Shown here one piece after another: positions 1 through 12,157 of a DNA stretch of 64,000 nt. Source of the stretch: Tetradesmus obliquus. Its lineage: Eukaryota > Chlorophyta > Chlorophyceae > Sphaeropleales > Scenedesmaceae. Made by a program: the position numbers and the translations under genes. Location: the NCBI GenBank assembly GCA_030272155.1, contig CP126192.1:5056501-5120500 (forward strand). Reading direction: 5' to 3'. The notes under the pieces are model-generated. The model was not told the origin of the DNA. It was given only the letters and a program-made list of their open reading frames with translations, and did not search any database. The first letter of the stretch is position 1. Each line of letters starts with the position of its first letter.

Positions 1-170
1 AAAGCAGTGGATGGGCTTTGACATCAGGCATTTAGCAGTCCGCCGTCAATGCAGCACCCTATAGACGGCCCTGATAGCCGTTAGCGGCGTGGCACATGGC
101 AACTTGAGCAACAATCAACTGGCACCCAAACGTCATATTTTGGTCCGCTGTGGTGGTGGTGCTGCTGCAG

Positions 171-488
171 GCGTTCAAGGGCATCTGGCGCATCCAGATG
201 AATGACGAGGACAGCAGCTTCCTGCACTATTCGCTGTTTGTCAAGCCGCACCCCTGGCTGCCGGTGGGCCTCATTCAAAGCCGGATCAAGAACGAGGTGG
301 TCACGAACTTGAAGGCAGTACGGCGCCATACCGAGCATGTGTACAAGCGCCAGGTGAAGCAGCAGCAGCAGCAGGCAGGTGCTGGGCCGCTCAGCAGTGC
401 GAGCAGTAGCACCATGAGCAGCAGCACGCTCAGCACCAGCAGTAGCGTAGGGACGGATGCAGACGACACAGCAGGGAGTGGCATGTGA
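171..488 (+). CDS. C-terminal exon of a START-like (polyketide cyclase/dehydrase) protein, 5' part outside window
   Basis: This is the last exon of a longer gene. It opens after a ctgctgcag acceptor and reads in frame (AFKGIWRIQ...) to a TGA. The segment GIWRIQ, HYSLFVKPHPWLPVGLI and a following basic helix (NEVVTNLKAVRRHTEHV) match the final strand, loop and long C-terminal helix of plant and algal cyclase/dehydrase START-like proteins, which bind hydrophobic ligands and are often plastid or mitochondrial. After the helix comes a low-complexity tail of Q, S, T and A, about 50 residues, that is not part of the domain. The bases before 171 look like intron. The substrate cannot be inferred. 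The family call is by motif memory only. Confidence 0.6.
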   Translation, partial: AFKGIWRIQMNDEDSSFLHYSLFVKPHPWLPVGLIQSRIKNEVVTNLKAVRRHTEHVYKRQVKQQQQQAGAGPLSSASSSTMSSSTLSTSSSVGTDADDTAGSGM

Positions 489-2473
489 GGAAGCGCAGAC
501 GTGGGAAGGACCACAGAGAGGGGGGCAGAAAAGCATGAATTCAGAGAAGCACCGAGTTGCTATGCTGCCACCGCTGGCTCGCACCTCCTGGGCATTTTGA
601 TCACTGCTGGGTTTTTTGCACCGCCCTTTGAAATCGGTTTTGTAGCAGCCTGCACTGTCATGCATCAGTGCAGTTTTGCCCAGTTTTGTTTCTTTGTGCA
701 ACCAGTGCTTGGCGCAGCATTCTCATGTGGATGCTGCTCGTTGGCGCCTTGACATGTTGTGCATGTGTATGCATCGTAATGCATGGCATTTGTTTTACTG
801 ATCCAGCACAGCTGCGCATTGTACTGGCGCCCCGCTCTGGTTGACCTTCCTGCTTTTACATGATGTGCTGTCAGTAGTTGTCCAATCTCCACTTTCTGGC
901 AAGGCCATGTTGCATGTCGTGTGTCACTGTGCTTGATTTTCCCAGCTCTGTGTGTCGCATTGCGTGCTTCTGTGCTTGTCAGCCATGAGGATTGCAGAAG
1001 CAGTAGCACCTTAGTTTGCATGTCACATGCAGTGTCTCCTGTCGGTCCCGCGTGCTCCTGCTTGCTGCAGTCTGGTGTGTACAGCAGTGCCTTGGTGCAG
1101 TCATGCCAAACACCTATGGTAAGCAGCACCATTGTGCATCCCGCTTGCTGTTTGGACCATGCCTGCCTTCCCTTGTGCGTTTTGTGCCCTGTGCTTTGAG
1201 CACCCTGCTGCTTTTCGTGCTGCACTTCGCACATGCTGCACTGCATGTACTTGTTGGTTTATGGGGAGGTAGGGGTGCAAGATGCCTCTGGAGTTTTACT
1301 TTGGTTGCATCTTGTGGCTTGCTATCGGGTTCTCATGATATGTGAGCTGAAAGAGGGGCAAGTGACTCGCTCTAGGGCGATAGCTTGCCCACCCCTGTAA
1401 CAGACCTCTCTCTCCCGTTTTACAGCTCAACAGTGGCATGTTGGCCACAATGAGCAAGGCTGGCAGGGGTGCAATCTTTGCAGGCAGAGTTGTGAAGGCG
1501 CCCCTGCGTCCTGGATGGTCAGTTGAGCTGCATGGATGGCAATTGGGGGCACTGCCTGTGTGCTTTTTGCTACTCTTGCCCTTGCATCTTGCCCTTGCAT
1601 CAAAGGGATCGTTGCAATCGTGTATGTTTCTGCATGCAACAGCACCGTACGTCCCATACACCTTTTCGTTTGTTATAATCCTAGCGGGATATTTCCTTTT
1701 GACGCCCACTTCGTTCGATTACTTCCATCTGCTTTACATGCTAAACAACTCTGAAAACTCCATGTTCACAGCTTGTGCACTGAGTGCAAGGCTGTGTGTG
1801 TGCAGGTCGTCGTGTAGAGTCACAGTGCAGGTAACTGCTTTATGAGCAGGGGTTGCAGGAGATGCATCCTACTGGAAGCCGTAATTATGGAGGCTGCATG
1901 TATGCATGCTGTACCTTGCTGCAGCATTCACGCATGCAAGACTCATGCTGTGGCTGATGACAGCAGGTCGTGTTGCTCGCATCAAGCGACAGTGGCGCAG
2001 CTGGTGCATCTGCTTGATGAAAGCTGTCAGAAATTCTTTCTATATATGCTTTGAAAGGTTACCAGGAAGTACGGCCTGACCTACAATGCTGTTCATACCA
2101 CGTCTATGCATTCGAGTGTTACAGGCTGGCCAGCTGCAGCATGCCATCATGGCATCATGATGGTGGGTGGTGGTCTGCCAGCAGCACGAGCAGCAGTAAC
2201 CATCAGCACCACTAGCATAGCAATGAAGCCATCAAAATCTGAATAGTGGCACAATGACCGGGTTTGGGCATGCGTTGCAGTGCAATGCTGGATTCATCAG
2301 TCAAACGGGTGTTACAGCAAAGACTGACAATGACACTTGCCAGACCCTCCCAAGGCAGCGGACCTGACACCTTGCTGTACGTTTGTGTTAGCAGCACGAT
2401 CATCATCAGCAGAATGGGCGACAGTTAGCGTCTGTTTGTCGCTGCGCTCTGTTTTTCCGTCGTTGCTGCCCCG
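489..2473. other. Gene-free stretch: long T/G-rich 3' region and intergenic DNA
   Basis: No frame here combines good splice sites with protein-like sequence. The plus strand is T- and G-rich, as in the 3' UTRs of the other plus-strand genes, so the first part is probably 3' UTR of the START-like gene. The first TGTAA downstream of that stop is at 1396-1400. The rest is presumably the promoter of the small gene that begins at 2474. Confidence 0.5.
1396..1400 (+). terminator. Candidate TGTAA polyadenylation signal for the START-like gene
   Basis: TGTAA is the standard chlorophyte polyadenylation signal. This is the first copy on the plus strand after the stop at 488, which would imply a 3' UTR of about 0.9 kb. 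A pentamer occurs often by chance, so support is weak. Confidence 0.3.
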
Positions 2474-2922
2474 ATGGCAGGACTCAAACGCCAGCTGCAG
2501 CATCACAGCCATGTAGATGAGCATTCCAAGGTAGTTATTGCACAGGTTGCAGCTGCTAGGCGCCACGGACACTACATCAGGCGTCGTGCAGTGCATGGCC
2601 TCATTCCTGTGCTCTGCCTTGCTTGTGTGCCTCGCAGTGCGTGTTCCAAGAAGCTGAGCCAGCCTTGAAGCGCCTTCGCATCACAGATGCTGATGTACAG
2701 GTAAACGCCAGTGGATGAGGCTGTGGCAGACATCAAGTACATCTGTTGGCACAGCACACTGCTGCATGCAACAGCTCCCCTGCAGCTCTGCTATGGACTC
2801 ATCAGCTTTACCGTGTATTCTGCTCTCCTGCAGGTTCACACTGGCTGGCAGCAGGACCAGCAGCTGCAGCAGCAGCAGCAGCAACAGGACACGAGTCAGC
2901 ACCAGCAGCAACCGCAGCAACC

Positions 2923-2965
<43 letters not shown>

Positions 2966-3115
2966 GCAAGCATTGAGCAGGAGCTGCCCGCTTGTGAGCA
3001 CGCCCAGCAGCTGATGTATCCCTTCAACTCTGTGCTCAGAGAGTTGCACATGCAACGCTTGCTGCGGCTGCAAAGCTCAAGCGGCATGCAGCAGCTGCCA
3101 GGCACACCAAGCTAG
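2474..3115 (+). CDS. Small glutamine-rich unknown protein (3 exons, about 133 aa)
   Basis: The model is exons 2474-2530, 2638-2700 and 2834-3115, all phase 0 with GT-AG borders. The protein starts MAGLKRQLQHHSHVDEHSK, continues with a conserved-looking EAEPALKRLRITDADVQ, then a run of Q (residues about 45-80, a CAG array), and ends with MYPFNSVLRELHMQRLLRL and a short Ser/Pro tail. The KRLRI patch and the NSVLRELHxxRL helix look like short linear motifs of a small nuclear adaptor, but I do not recognise the family. The start is the first ATG in frame with exon 2. Candidate polyadenylation signals lie about 0.5 kb downstream. The exon chain is well supported by phase; the function is unknown. 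Confidence 0.5.
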
Positions 3116-4580
3116 CATAATCCTGCAAGGCGCTCGTGCAGGCGGCAGGCAACTGCAACAGCTGTGACAGCCTGCTTGCTTGCCACTTGATGATGTGCAG
3201 CAACAGCGCCATCAAGGGTGGTTTGCCCAGACCAGTGACTTCTGGCCTCGCAGTACAAAGTGCTTGTGTTTTGTGGTTTTGTGGCTGGAACGCAGCTGTG
3301 ATGCGCAGCAGGAGTCAGCCTGCAGCAGAAGTCAGCCCGCAGCAGCAGGCAGCTGCCTGCTGCCTTCAACTGCCTTGAAGCAACTGTTAGGGTCTGTCGC
3401 TGGCAGCTGTGCACTCGACCAGGGTTTGCTGGGACAGTGGCATTCTGTGTGCTCTGTATGATGTGCATGCAGCGTGCTGCGTCAGCTGTGTGCTGCAATC
3501 AGCATGGCTGCTTTGGACAAGTCTGGCCTGCTGCTGCATCAGAGAAGGCTGTCAGCAGCCAATGTATTATATGAGCTGTGTTTGTTCATCAGTCACAAAC
3601 ATACTTGTGTCTGCACCAAGGCACTGTCGGGCGGCATTGGTGATGTAAGATGATGTTGTGCATGAATTTCCGCAGGTGGATTGTCTGTAGCAATCCAGGT
3701 TGGGGTGGGTTTTGGCTTTGATGACGTTAGACTAGACGTTATGATGGTTTGCAGTGCCTGAGTTCTGCAGTGCAGTGGATAGTGTCAAGTGCAGCAGCCG
3801 CCCTGATGACTGTGGCTGTTTGGGATTGGTTGTGGCAGCTGCTTAGCGCAGCTAGGCGCATGCTTGTTGGATCGTAGGAGTCATTATTCTCATGCCGCTG
3901 AATGCATGGTGGCTGGCATGTCTATGCGGCTTGTGCTCGGCCTCTGGTACATTTGCTGCCAGACATGGTGCCGCGTTGCTTCAGCAATTGCTGCAGCACC
4001 TGCTTAGTCTGCTGACAGCTGACCGGTGGACAGCAATCTCAGTGCGGTGTGAACAAATCTGCTTGAAGGCACGCTTTGTGATTTCAAAATGCGCCCCATG
4101 TTTTGTCAAGGTGGCCTGTTTGCCTCCTGCATCCAGGACGGGCGCCTGCAGCAGGGCTGGCATGCATATACGGCTTGATTAGTGTCATTCTCTTGGTCAA
4201 GGTACCTGTCAACATAAAGGATCATGCTATTGTAACAGTGCCATTGGACTTCTGCACACCAGCTGGAGGCTGCAGGAGCATACACACTCCATGAAGCTGC
4301 GTGGCATGTTTAAACTTCGCATCGTTCTTGCAGACCACAGCTTTTCATACCAAACGCGCAACAGTCATACTGCATGAACACCGTGTGCTGACTGTGCACC
4401 CTCTGGCTTGAGAAGCCCGAGGCCCTCCTACATGCACAGCAAACAAAAATGCATACGCAGCAACCGTTGCCAAAGTTTGGTGCTCTGCACTGGCAGACTC
4501 GTGCCGGTCGCCAACAATGCCCACTATAGGCATGCACCCCCAAATGTCCAGTAGTCGCCTGCTTCCTTAACCCGCTGCCC
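3116..4580. other. Intergenic stretch between convergent genes
   Basis: Plus-strand 3' UTR of the small gene followed by the 3' flank of the minus-strand gene copy A. No exon-like open frame with splice signals was found. Confidence 0.45.
3644..3648 (+). terminator. Candidate TGTAA polyadenylation signal for the small Q-rich gene
   Basis: A TGTAA pentamer on the sense strand about 530 nt after the stop codon, the expected chlorophyte signal. Chance occurrence is possible. Confidence 0.3.
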
Positions 4581-6640
4581 TCAGACGTGGTTGCTGGTGA
4601 GGTGCTGCTTGAAGGGCTTGAAGCAGTCCTGGGGGTGCAGGTTGGCACACCCCATCATCTGCAACATCTCACTGGTGTTGATTAGCTGCAGAGCAACGCA
4701 CAGGAGCAGCAACAGCAGCAGCACACCTATGTCAGCAAGCAGCCAAGGCAGCACCAACAGCACACCCTACACCCTAAATCATATCCAGCCAGCAAAACTT
4801 CACATCAGCCTGTGTGTGAGCTTGCCCATCAGCTCCACTCCCACGTATACTGCATCTAGCTGCCGCCGTTGTTGCGGCAAGTTGAGCATGCAAGTGCTGT
4901 CAATTGCAGCACCGTCGTAACCCCCGTGCACTGCAGTATGGCGTACATAACTGGACAAATCCACCTGTGGCATGTCAAACAGCATCAGCACGTCGTGGTC
5001 CTGGAAAGCTGCATCTGACACCAGGTCAAAGTCCTCATCCAGTGTGCTGCGCAGCAGGCCCTTGATGGCTTCTGCCACAACCTCATCTTCTTCCTCCCAG
5101 GAAATCTTGGCGATGTCAATCAACCTGTGCAGCACGAGCTCCTCGGCTGTGTGCAGCAAGACATTTGGCAGGTACATGCGGCACAGAGCAGCAGGTGGCA
5201 TCAGGAGTGATAAAGTTGTTGAGGGATACTGCAGCCTGCTGCATGTGTAGCGCGTGGCCAGGGCAGGCTGATATGCACAGCATACTAAGTAATATTCTGC
5301 CGGGTCAACAAGCAGGGTACTCAACCCACATGTGTCGTGAAATCAACCGTAGTGGGATGCAACATGTTGACACCAGCTGAGGTCCACTGCTTACATTTCC
5401 AATGCAGATTCATGTCCACTCTCTGTCAACAGCATGCGCACTCGCGTGTGAGCTTGCAGGAATGTGGATAGACTGCCCACCCACAATGCGCGACAAGTAG
5501 CAACCAGCTACCTGCGCGCCCAGCACCCAGCTTTGTGAAGAGTTGCAGGACACACACACTTTGCGCGAGCACTATGTAGCATGATGCCTTTGGGCAGGGG
5601 GCTTCTGTACCAGCTTTTGCTTGAAGGTGCGCAGTTATGCTTTACCATGCTTAGAATCGTCCTGTTCAGAATGCTCCCTGCTCCTCACCCGTGCAGTTTG
5701 GCCGCAGCTCAACGCCCTTCTCCAGCCGCCTGACCAGCCGCATGGCTGCCTGCGTGTATGCTGCCATCCAGGCCTTGCCCTTTGCATATGGCACCACCAC
5801 AGGCGGCAGGTCATCGAGCACAGGCTGGTCATAGCCCCCAGAGTCCTGCAGGCACCAGGCGTTGACGTACTGACGGCCAGCAAAGTGCAGCCTGCATGCC
5901 ATGCGTGGGCTCAGCCAGAAGTCGTCATCGTCGTCACTGGAGACCTCTGTGTCTGCAGCAGACGCGCTGCTGCCTGCTGTGCATGCCTGCAGGTTGGTGT
6001 GTAACCAAGAAGCACACGCAGAGGCAAGATGCTCAGGGGCGTTGATGGGCAATGGGCGCATGTTAGCTGTATGATTTGCGACACTGCTGAAGCTGCTGTT
6101 GGTGCTGTCCTTTGTAGCAAGCTGCATGTGCCAGGCACGGTGCGCCATGCTGCCGCAGCAGGTGCACGCGCACTGCGGCTTGCACTGCACGTACGGCATG
6201 CAGCACATGATCTTGCCGAGCCAGGGCATACACATCTCTTCGAAGTATGTTGTTCTTGCCTTGTTCTGCAGCTGTAGACTTCTTCTGCTGAGCGTGGTGC
6301 AGCGCAGCATAGGCAGCAACAGCTGTTCCCACCTGCGCTTCTTTGTGGGCCTGTCCTCGATGCGCTTTGATGCAGGAATGGGGTACAGCGCAGCCCAGTC
6401 CGGCTTTACATCATCACCTGCAGGAAAAGCAGACTCGTGTTGCTCTTATACTACCATGTGGTGGCAGCGACAAGATGTGTACAGGATCTCCTGCTTATGC
6501 ATGCCGCATGCTGGCAGCATGGCTGGCTCATGTGCGCAGAGAGAGCCAGCACGCACCTGGCCAGTCCACATGCGGCCCACCATAGTCACGTAGATAGTTC
6601 CTGCACATCTAATTGCGGCTCGAGCTGCGGTGTTCAGGTC
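4581..6640 (-). pseudogene. Copy A of a duplicated unknown gene, probably decaying
   Basis: Five exon-equivalents align with the better preserved copy B at 12.2-14.3 kb: about 6557-6640, 6333-6417, 5689-5986, 4965-5146 and 4581-4685. Shared blocks include YGGPxVDWPG, the ALYPIP...RPTKKR segment, FWLSPRMACRLHFAG, AAMRLVRRLEKG, STLDEDFDLVS, FQDHDVLMLFD and the C-terminus LTSNHV. The last three exons are intact and in phase. In the first exon copy A has one base fewer than copy B before RNYxxxYGG, so its upstream frame meets a TAG. The exon 2 to exon 3 junction is also out of phase unless a shifted acceptor is used. Either copy A is a recent pseudogene or it starts late with altered splicing. 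The family is not recognised. Confidence 0.5.
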
Positions 6641-7773
6641 AGAGCAAGCCCTGTTCGTAGAGCAGTGACTGCTGTGCTGTCACCTGTGGGCGGGTGTTGC
6701 GCGCTCCCTGGATGTGTGCGGTTGATTTGATGTAAAGGTCATTTAAACCGCTAATTTGCGTCAACAGGCAGGAAAAGCACGGCCTGGAAGGGAGTGCGAA
6801 GGAGTGCACTTCAAACGTGTTTGAAAGGTCGCTGCTTCGTGTTATATTTGATTTTTCACGGTTTAGGCTCGCGTGAACTCTTTAATAAAACCTTACCAGC
6901 CTTGAAATGATAAGTAGCCCCGCCTTGAGCTCATTCATGTCATTGTGTGCCACGGCAGCAGCTTGTCACTGCCAACCCAGTGACGCGAGGGACCAACCGG
7001 CCCGGTGTTTGGTCCCGGTTGCATCAGTTTTCAAGGTTGCAGGGCACGATAGACACTTACGTGTTGTTTCAGCACATTCCTGCAATAGTCCCGGCAGACA
7101 TTACCAGTTTTCACCACTGAAGGTGACAACACGGTGCCACTTCACTTCAGAAGGTCTTCTTTGCAGGACCCAAATAACAATTGCAATAGCAGCGTCACAC
7201 TGTGACACCAACACCATCAATATTCCTGATACCTACCGGGCACCGCTGATGCAGATGCTGCAGTGCATAATGAAGTGCAAACATGCGCACTGCTGCACAG
7301 CTGTATGGTATTGTCCTTTATCCTGTGTTGCAATCTTCAAGCCGACACGAGCACACAGGGCCGCCAACAGCGATGTACTCTGCCCTTCCAATTTGGGCCA
7401 GGCCGCCGAACAGCCTGCCAGTGGCTGAGAACGACCAACCTTCAGCCAGGCGCACACCAAATAACATCTGATCAGGTGGCACATGCATGTGGCATATGCC
7501 ACTGGGCAGTGGCGAAACACAGCCAACCTGCAGGCAGCTGCCTCACAGATGTACTACAAGTACTACTTGCAAAGACTAGTACTAACTGTCGCCTCTCTTC
7601 ACGCATGGCCAGGGCAGGCTGAGAGCAGCCCTAGTAACCTCAAACACAACAAAGCGCCCAGCAGGGCGGCGAACACTGCTCAACAATGGTAGCAGACATC
7701 CTGCCTTGCTGCATGCAGCCGCTGCAGAGGGGCGGCCCCTCCACTCACAATCAGTAGATCCAACAGCTGTGCA
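6641..7773. other. Gene-free stretch upstream of copy A
   Basis: Probable upstream flank of copy A. Parts near 6640-6760 still resemble the sequence just upstream of copy B, so the duplication extended beyond the coding exons. Nothing else is recognised. Confidence 0.4.
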
Positions 7774-8043
7774 CAGCGCTGCATATGGTCACAGGGGCCA
7801 GAGCGCTGCATATGGTCACAGGGGCCAGAGCGCTGCATATGGTCACAGGGGCCACAGCGCTGCATATGGTCACAGGGGCCAGAGCGCTGCATATGGTCAC
7901 AGGGGCCAGAGCGCTGCATATGGTCACAGGGGCCAGAGCGCTGCATATGGTCACAGGGGCCAGAGCGCTGCATATGGTCACAGGGGCCACAGCGCTGCAT
8001 ATGGTCACAGGGGCCAGAGCGCTGCATATGGTCACAGGGGCCA
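7774..8043. repeat. Minisatellite: ten copies of a 27-bp unit
   Basis: Ten consecutive 27-bp units built around the core gcatatggtcacagggg, almost identical and differing mainly at one position (gagcgc versus cagcgc). Because 27 is a multiple of three, four frames on both strands stay open across the array and would be mistaken for genes. Their peptides are 9-residue repeats with no splice or start context, so I treat the array as non-coding. Confidence 0.95.
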
Positions 8044-8723
8044 GAGCGCTGCTGCCAGCACGCTCGCCCCAAGGACCCCACACAGCCAGCACCCAACTCA
8101 CAGCACCCACCACAACATGTTTGGCACAAGGCCTGTATCTTTGGTTGAAGTACCAGTAGAACACAACTGAGTCCCTGTGGGTTCAGGACCTTCAAATCTT
8201 ATGGTGTTTGAAATGTTTCGCGCTGCTAAAACCGCTACCTACGCTCACCACCACTGATGACCCAAACCACAATCAGCCCCTGCAGCACGCTGCAATGTAT
8301 CCGCCCATTTGGTCAAGTTTTGCATGCTGTTGCTGCAGCAGCTTCTGAACAAGCAACAACCACAAAGCCCACGTGTGACCCTAACTATCTAGATAAGCTT
8401 GCCACAATGTAGTTTATTCTGACTCCGCATGTCAACACTACTGGATACTTTCATGTTTTGGGTTCCATGGTTGTTGGATGTGCCACCGTGCTGAAACCAC
8501 AACCTCCCGCTCATCACCCCAACACCACGTAAGCCACAATTACAACCAAACCTGCAAAATACATAAGTGGCATACTTGACTCCCTTGCTGCCCTTCCTCT
8601 TCTAAGCAAACTGGAGTTCTGCTGGTCCCCCATCTGATGAACGACATCGCTGGCATGTACAGCTATATGAGGCTGTTCACTGGCTGCACATTTAGCCACG
8701 CTATCCTGGCCATGCCTGATGCA
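8044..8723. other. Gene-free stretch between two tandem repeats
   Basis: No coding signal seen. A minus-strand TGTAA at 8540-8544 could serve the metallopeptidase gene, whose stop lies about 0.6 kb away. Confidence 0.35.
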
Positions 8724-8953
8724 CACACTGTGCGGTGATGCGTGCGCCATGCACCCACTCAGCCACACACTGCTCACCCAGTTTGTAAACAAAGCTGGCA
8801 CACACTGTGCGGTGATGCTTGCACCATACACCCACTCAGCCACACACTGCTCACCCAGTCCTAAACAAAGCTGGCACACACTGTGCGGTGATGCTTGCAC
8901 CATGCACCCACTCAGCCACACACTGCTCACCCACTTTGCGAACAAAGCTGGCA
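8724..8953. repeat. Tandem repeat: three copies of a 76-77 bp unit
   Basis: Three direct copies begin at 8724, 8801 and 8877 with cacactgtgcggtgatg. They share the middle part cccactcagccacacac and diverge slightly at the end of each unit. The array lies in the 3' flank of the minus-strand metallopeptidase gene and is probably non-coding. Confidence 0.9.
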
Positions 8954-9168
8954 CCCCTCAACCCGTAAACATGTACATCTCTGAAAGAAGCGCATCTCGG
9001 TTTGGTTGGTACTGCTACCAGTTGCACCACTACTTATACTAGATGCAACCAGCAATGATGAGGCATATGCTACAAGCCGCCACTGGCAGCATGTCGCACG
9101 GCTGGCAGCATGTCGCACAGCCTGTCGTTTTGCTGATGTCACTGATGCTGATAGTGTTGCCAACTTTA

Positions 9169-9265
9169 CTACCTGCCGCTGCGCCATGTCGTCCACTGTG
9201 CCTGCATGCGGGACACCTGGTTACTCGTAAAGGAATCCATGCAGTTGTCGTCAGTGTAGTCCTGC

Positions 9266-9296
<31 letters not shown>

Positions 9297-10979
9297 CAGA
9301 CAGCAGCAGCGTCAGCCGCATTAAAATAAACACTCGAAGGCTTGCTTGTAGCAGCGGGTTGGCACTGCTGCAGCATGCTTAGCGTCAACACACCTGCATG
9401 GTTCAATCATGCTGCACTGCCGGCATGCCTTCAATAGCTGCTGAGTGCCTGCTGTATTCATATAGCCACGCAAACTCACCATAAAGTTCTTGACGAGGTC
9501 ATTACCCTGCGCGTCAATGCATGTGTTTATACCAATGGGGCACCCGTAGTTTGGTCCGCCAACAGCTGGTGTATCTGGTACAAAGTCGCCACTGTTGGCA
9601 GTGTCTGTTGTGCCGCACCCGCCCTGCAGCAGACAGGCAGCGCAGCAGCACAGCATTCAGCATGTCAGATTCTGACATCGCTACCTGATATGTGTGAGTG
9701 CACTTGTCGCAGAGTGCACGTGCGTAAGGCCACGACGGGTGATAGTGCAACGGCTGTCTGCAAGTGGCTGCTTTTTGATGTTGATGTAGGAAGCACTGCA
9801 GCAATGCACTCTGAGCCACGCCATAAACAACAGACCAACAGCATGTCTGTTGTCAGATTGTACAGCTGCTGTTGTTGAGGCAGCCTGAACTTCGCACCTG
9901 GAACGTGTGATACAGCCCCAGCCAGTGGCCCACTTCGTGCACAGCAGTGTCACCCATGTTATAAGGCACGGCACTGCCACCGTTGACTGAGCTGTGCAGC
10001 AGCACCACTCCATCACGGATTCGGGCATTCCCTACCGACTGGTAGTCCGAAGGGAACGTCGCCCAGCCAAGTATGCCGCGCTCCGGCTCCCATGTGTAGA
10101 TGTTTAGGGTGGTGGCGCTGCCCTGGCGCAGCGCCGCCTTGGTGTCGAGTTCGCCCCTGCTGCCATACCCTGCGTTGAAGACTCGTTTGCTGCTAGTGGA
10201 GTACTGTTGAGCGCTAACAAGTTGGAAGGAGAAGGCGGAGGAGAAGGCTGCATTGAGGGTGTCAATCTGGGCGTTGATCCGCTCCTGCGCACACCAAACA
10301 GCACGGCAGCCAGGGAGTGAGCAGAGGGCTGCTGATGCTTGTCTGCATGGCAACTGCACAGTGCGCTGTGCACTGGGCGTCAGACAGCGGCCGAAGCAAG
10401 GAGGCAGCGGCAGTGCTGCATGGTGCGCAGGCATGCATGCACAACGGTCCTTATGGATCCTGGAGCCGTCTAAATTGTCATAAGGCATGGTGGTTTGTTT
10501 AGAGGCGATGTTTACAGACGCCTCACCCGTGAGACCACGCCCGCCCTGTTGTTCAGTGTCATCACATGGAAGTACACCTGGATGACAGGTGGCGCCTGCG
10601 CAATGCTGACACCCTCGCCGCGTCTCTTGATCTGCTGCAGCCTTTGCTTGAAGCGGCGCTCTGCTGCCTCCCGCTTCTCCTTGGTTCCCTCGTCTGTCGC
10701 GCAGCGCCTCTCGCTCACAGGTGCATCTGCTGGCGGCGGCGACTCTTCTCCTAGATTTGCAGGGAGCTCGGAAGGGACATCTTGCGCTGTATTGAGCAGG
10801 GCAGCTGCTGCTGCTGCTGCAATGGTTTCATTAGTGCCAGCAGCCTCCCGACGCTGCTGCAGCTTGCGCCCGTGTTTATGGGCGGGGTGTGCTGCTGCAG
10901 GCCGGGCGCCTGCCAGGATGCAGGCGGCAAGCACCAGCAGCAGCATCGACATCCTGCTGGGGGACGCCATGAGAGTCAT
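9169..10979 (-). CDS. Secreted M43-family (pappalysin-type) zinc metallopeptidase, 366 aa
   Basis: Five exons: 10527-10979, 10446-10469 (24-nt micro-exon), 9898-10284, 9480-9623 and 9169-9261, all phase 0. The N-terminus has a signal peptide (MSMLLLVLAACILAG, within the first 30 residues), then a basic propeptide containing the RCxTxE-type motif common before M43 domains. The zinc site HEVGHWLGLYH lies at residues 275-285 (ligands H275, H279, H285; catalytic E276). The following GGCGTTDTANSGDFVPDTPA and Met-turn NFM-DYTDDNCMDSFT are typical of cytophagalysin-like M43B enzymes. The M43 fold is essentially complete. The protein should act outside the cell, for example in cell-wall or matrix turnover; the substrate is unknown. 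The start could also be one of three nearby in-frame ATGs. Confidence 0.88.
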
Positions 10980-12157
10980 AGGCTGTTGTGATGCTGTGTT
11001 GTGGTATCACTTGACACCTCGCGAGGGTGAGGCAAGGCACAGTCCTGCAGGCAGCAGGCATGGGCAAGGCAGCATGAAGTCATCAGGCTGTTGCAGGAAT
11101 GGCATGAGGTTTGCAGTCAGATGCTTAATAAGCCATGATGGCATCACGTAGTGTAAAATGACTACCAGTGGTTGGTTATAGGGAGTGGAACGTCACATGC
11201 CAACGTACATGCATGTGTCTAGACAGCTGTGCAGATGGGAGAACCCGTCGCGCGTCCACCCGTCGATGCCTCCGCTGGCTTTATGCCACAAGGCATGCAG
11301 TCATATAGAAACATGAGGCTACGTTTAAGGATACGTTGGAACCGAAAGGTGACAGCTTGCGAACGCACACTGTCGCCACTGACCGCTATTAGCGGCAGAG
11401 AAGCAGAGGACCAATTAACCCATTTTCAAGACGCTGATGTGCGTGCAAGTTTGGGCCCCCTTGATCAACAACGCTTCTAGATCGCTTACTTTTGTGAGAA
11501 CACAGGGCAGCAGCTGTTGGTGGCCCTTGGAAATCGCAGCAGCCTTCACGCGTCACCGGACAGGTGTGTCAGCAGACTCTGTTTCATTGCTTAGCAGACT
11601 TGCAGCAGTTCAAGACGTGTTTAGGACAGGGCGTCAATGATGGTGCTTTGTCCTTCTGCTTCAACGAGCAAATAGTTACTGCAGGGTTGGGATAGTGACA
11701 CGACACTAGCGTGCAGCTCGCTCCCTATCGTATGCGGAGTGCCATCTGTTCATGAAGAGCATTAATATTGTGTGCTACGCAGCGGAGACACTGAACATCC
11801 CAACGACGACTTCGACCAACCGCAGCAGCAGCCTGACCAAACCGCAAACCGCAAAAGGCGCCGATTCTGGCAGGCTGTCACACAGTATGTTACAGCTGCT
11901 TGTACACAGCTACAAGCTGCAGCCAGGAGCACCCCAGGCAGTGACAACATTCTGTGTTGCAGCTGCCAGGCATAGTTATCACAAACGATGGTGAGCTCAT
12001 AGCTGCCACCGCAGCGGTGACAGTACTGTCACACTAGTATCAGCAGTGCACTGGCAGTACTGCATCTGCAGATCCATGGTGAGCACCTGCCTCCAGCACG
12101 AAGCATCCTCGACTGTAGATCGGCAAACACTTCCCTGCAGATCCTGCGTTGCTGGCC
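10980..12157. other. Intergenic: metallopeptidase 5' flank and copy B 3' flank
   Basis: No coding signal seen on either strand. It should hold the promoter of the minus-strand metallopeptidase. A minus-strand TGTAA at 11890-11894 is a candidate poly(A) signal for copy B. Confidence 0.4.

Noticed and set aside
6099-6319. Cysteine-rich minus-strand frame reading from copy A exon 2 into the next intron
   Set aside because: The equivalent region in copy B diverges completely, and phase matching in B shows that this part is intron.
7680-8195. Four long open frames across the 27-bp repeat, on both strands
   Set aside because: They stay open only because the unit length is a multiple of three. They lack splice context and encode simple 9-residue repeats.
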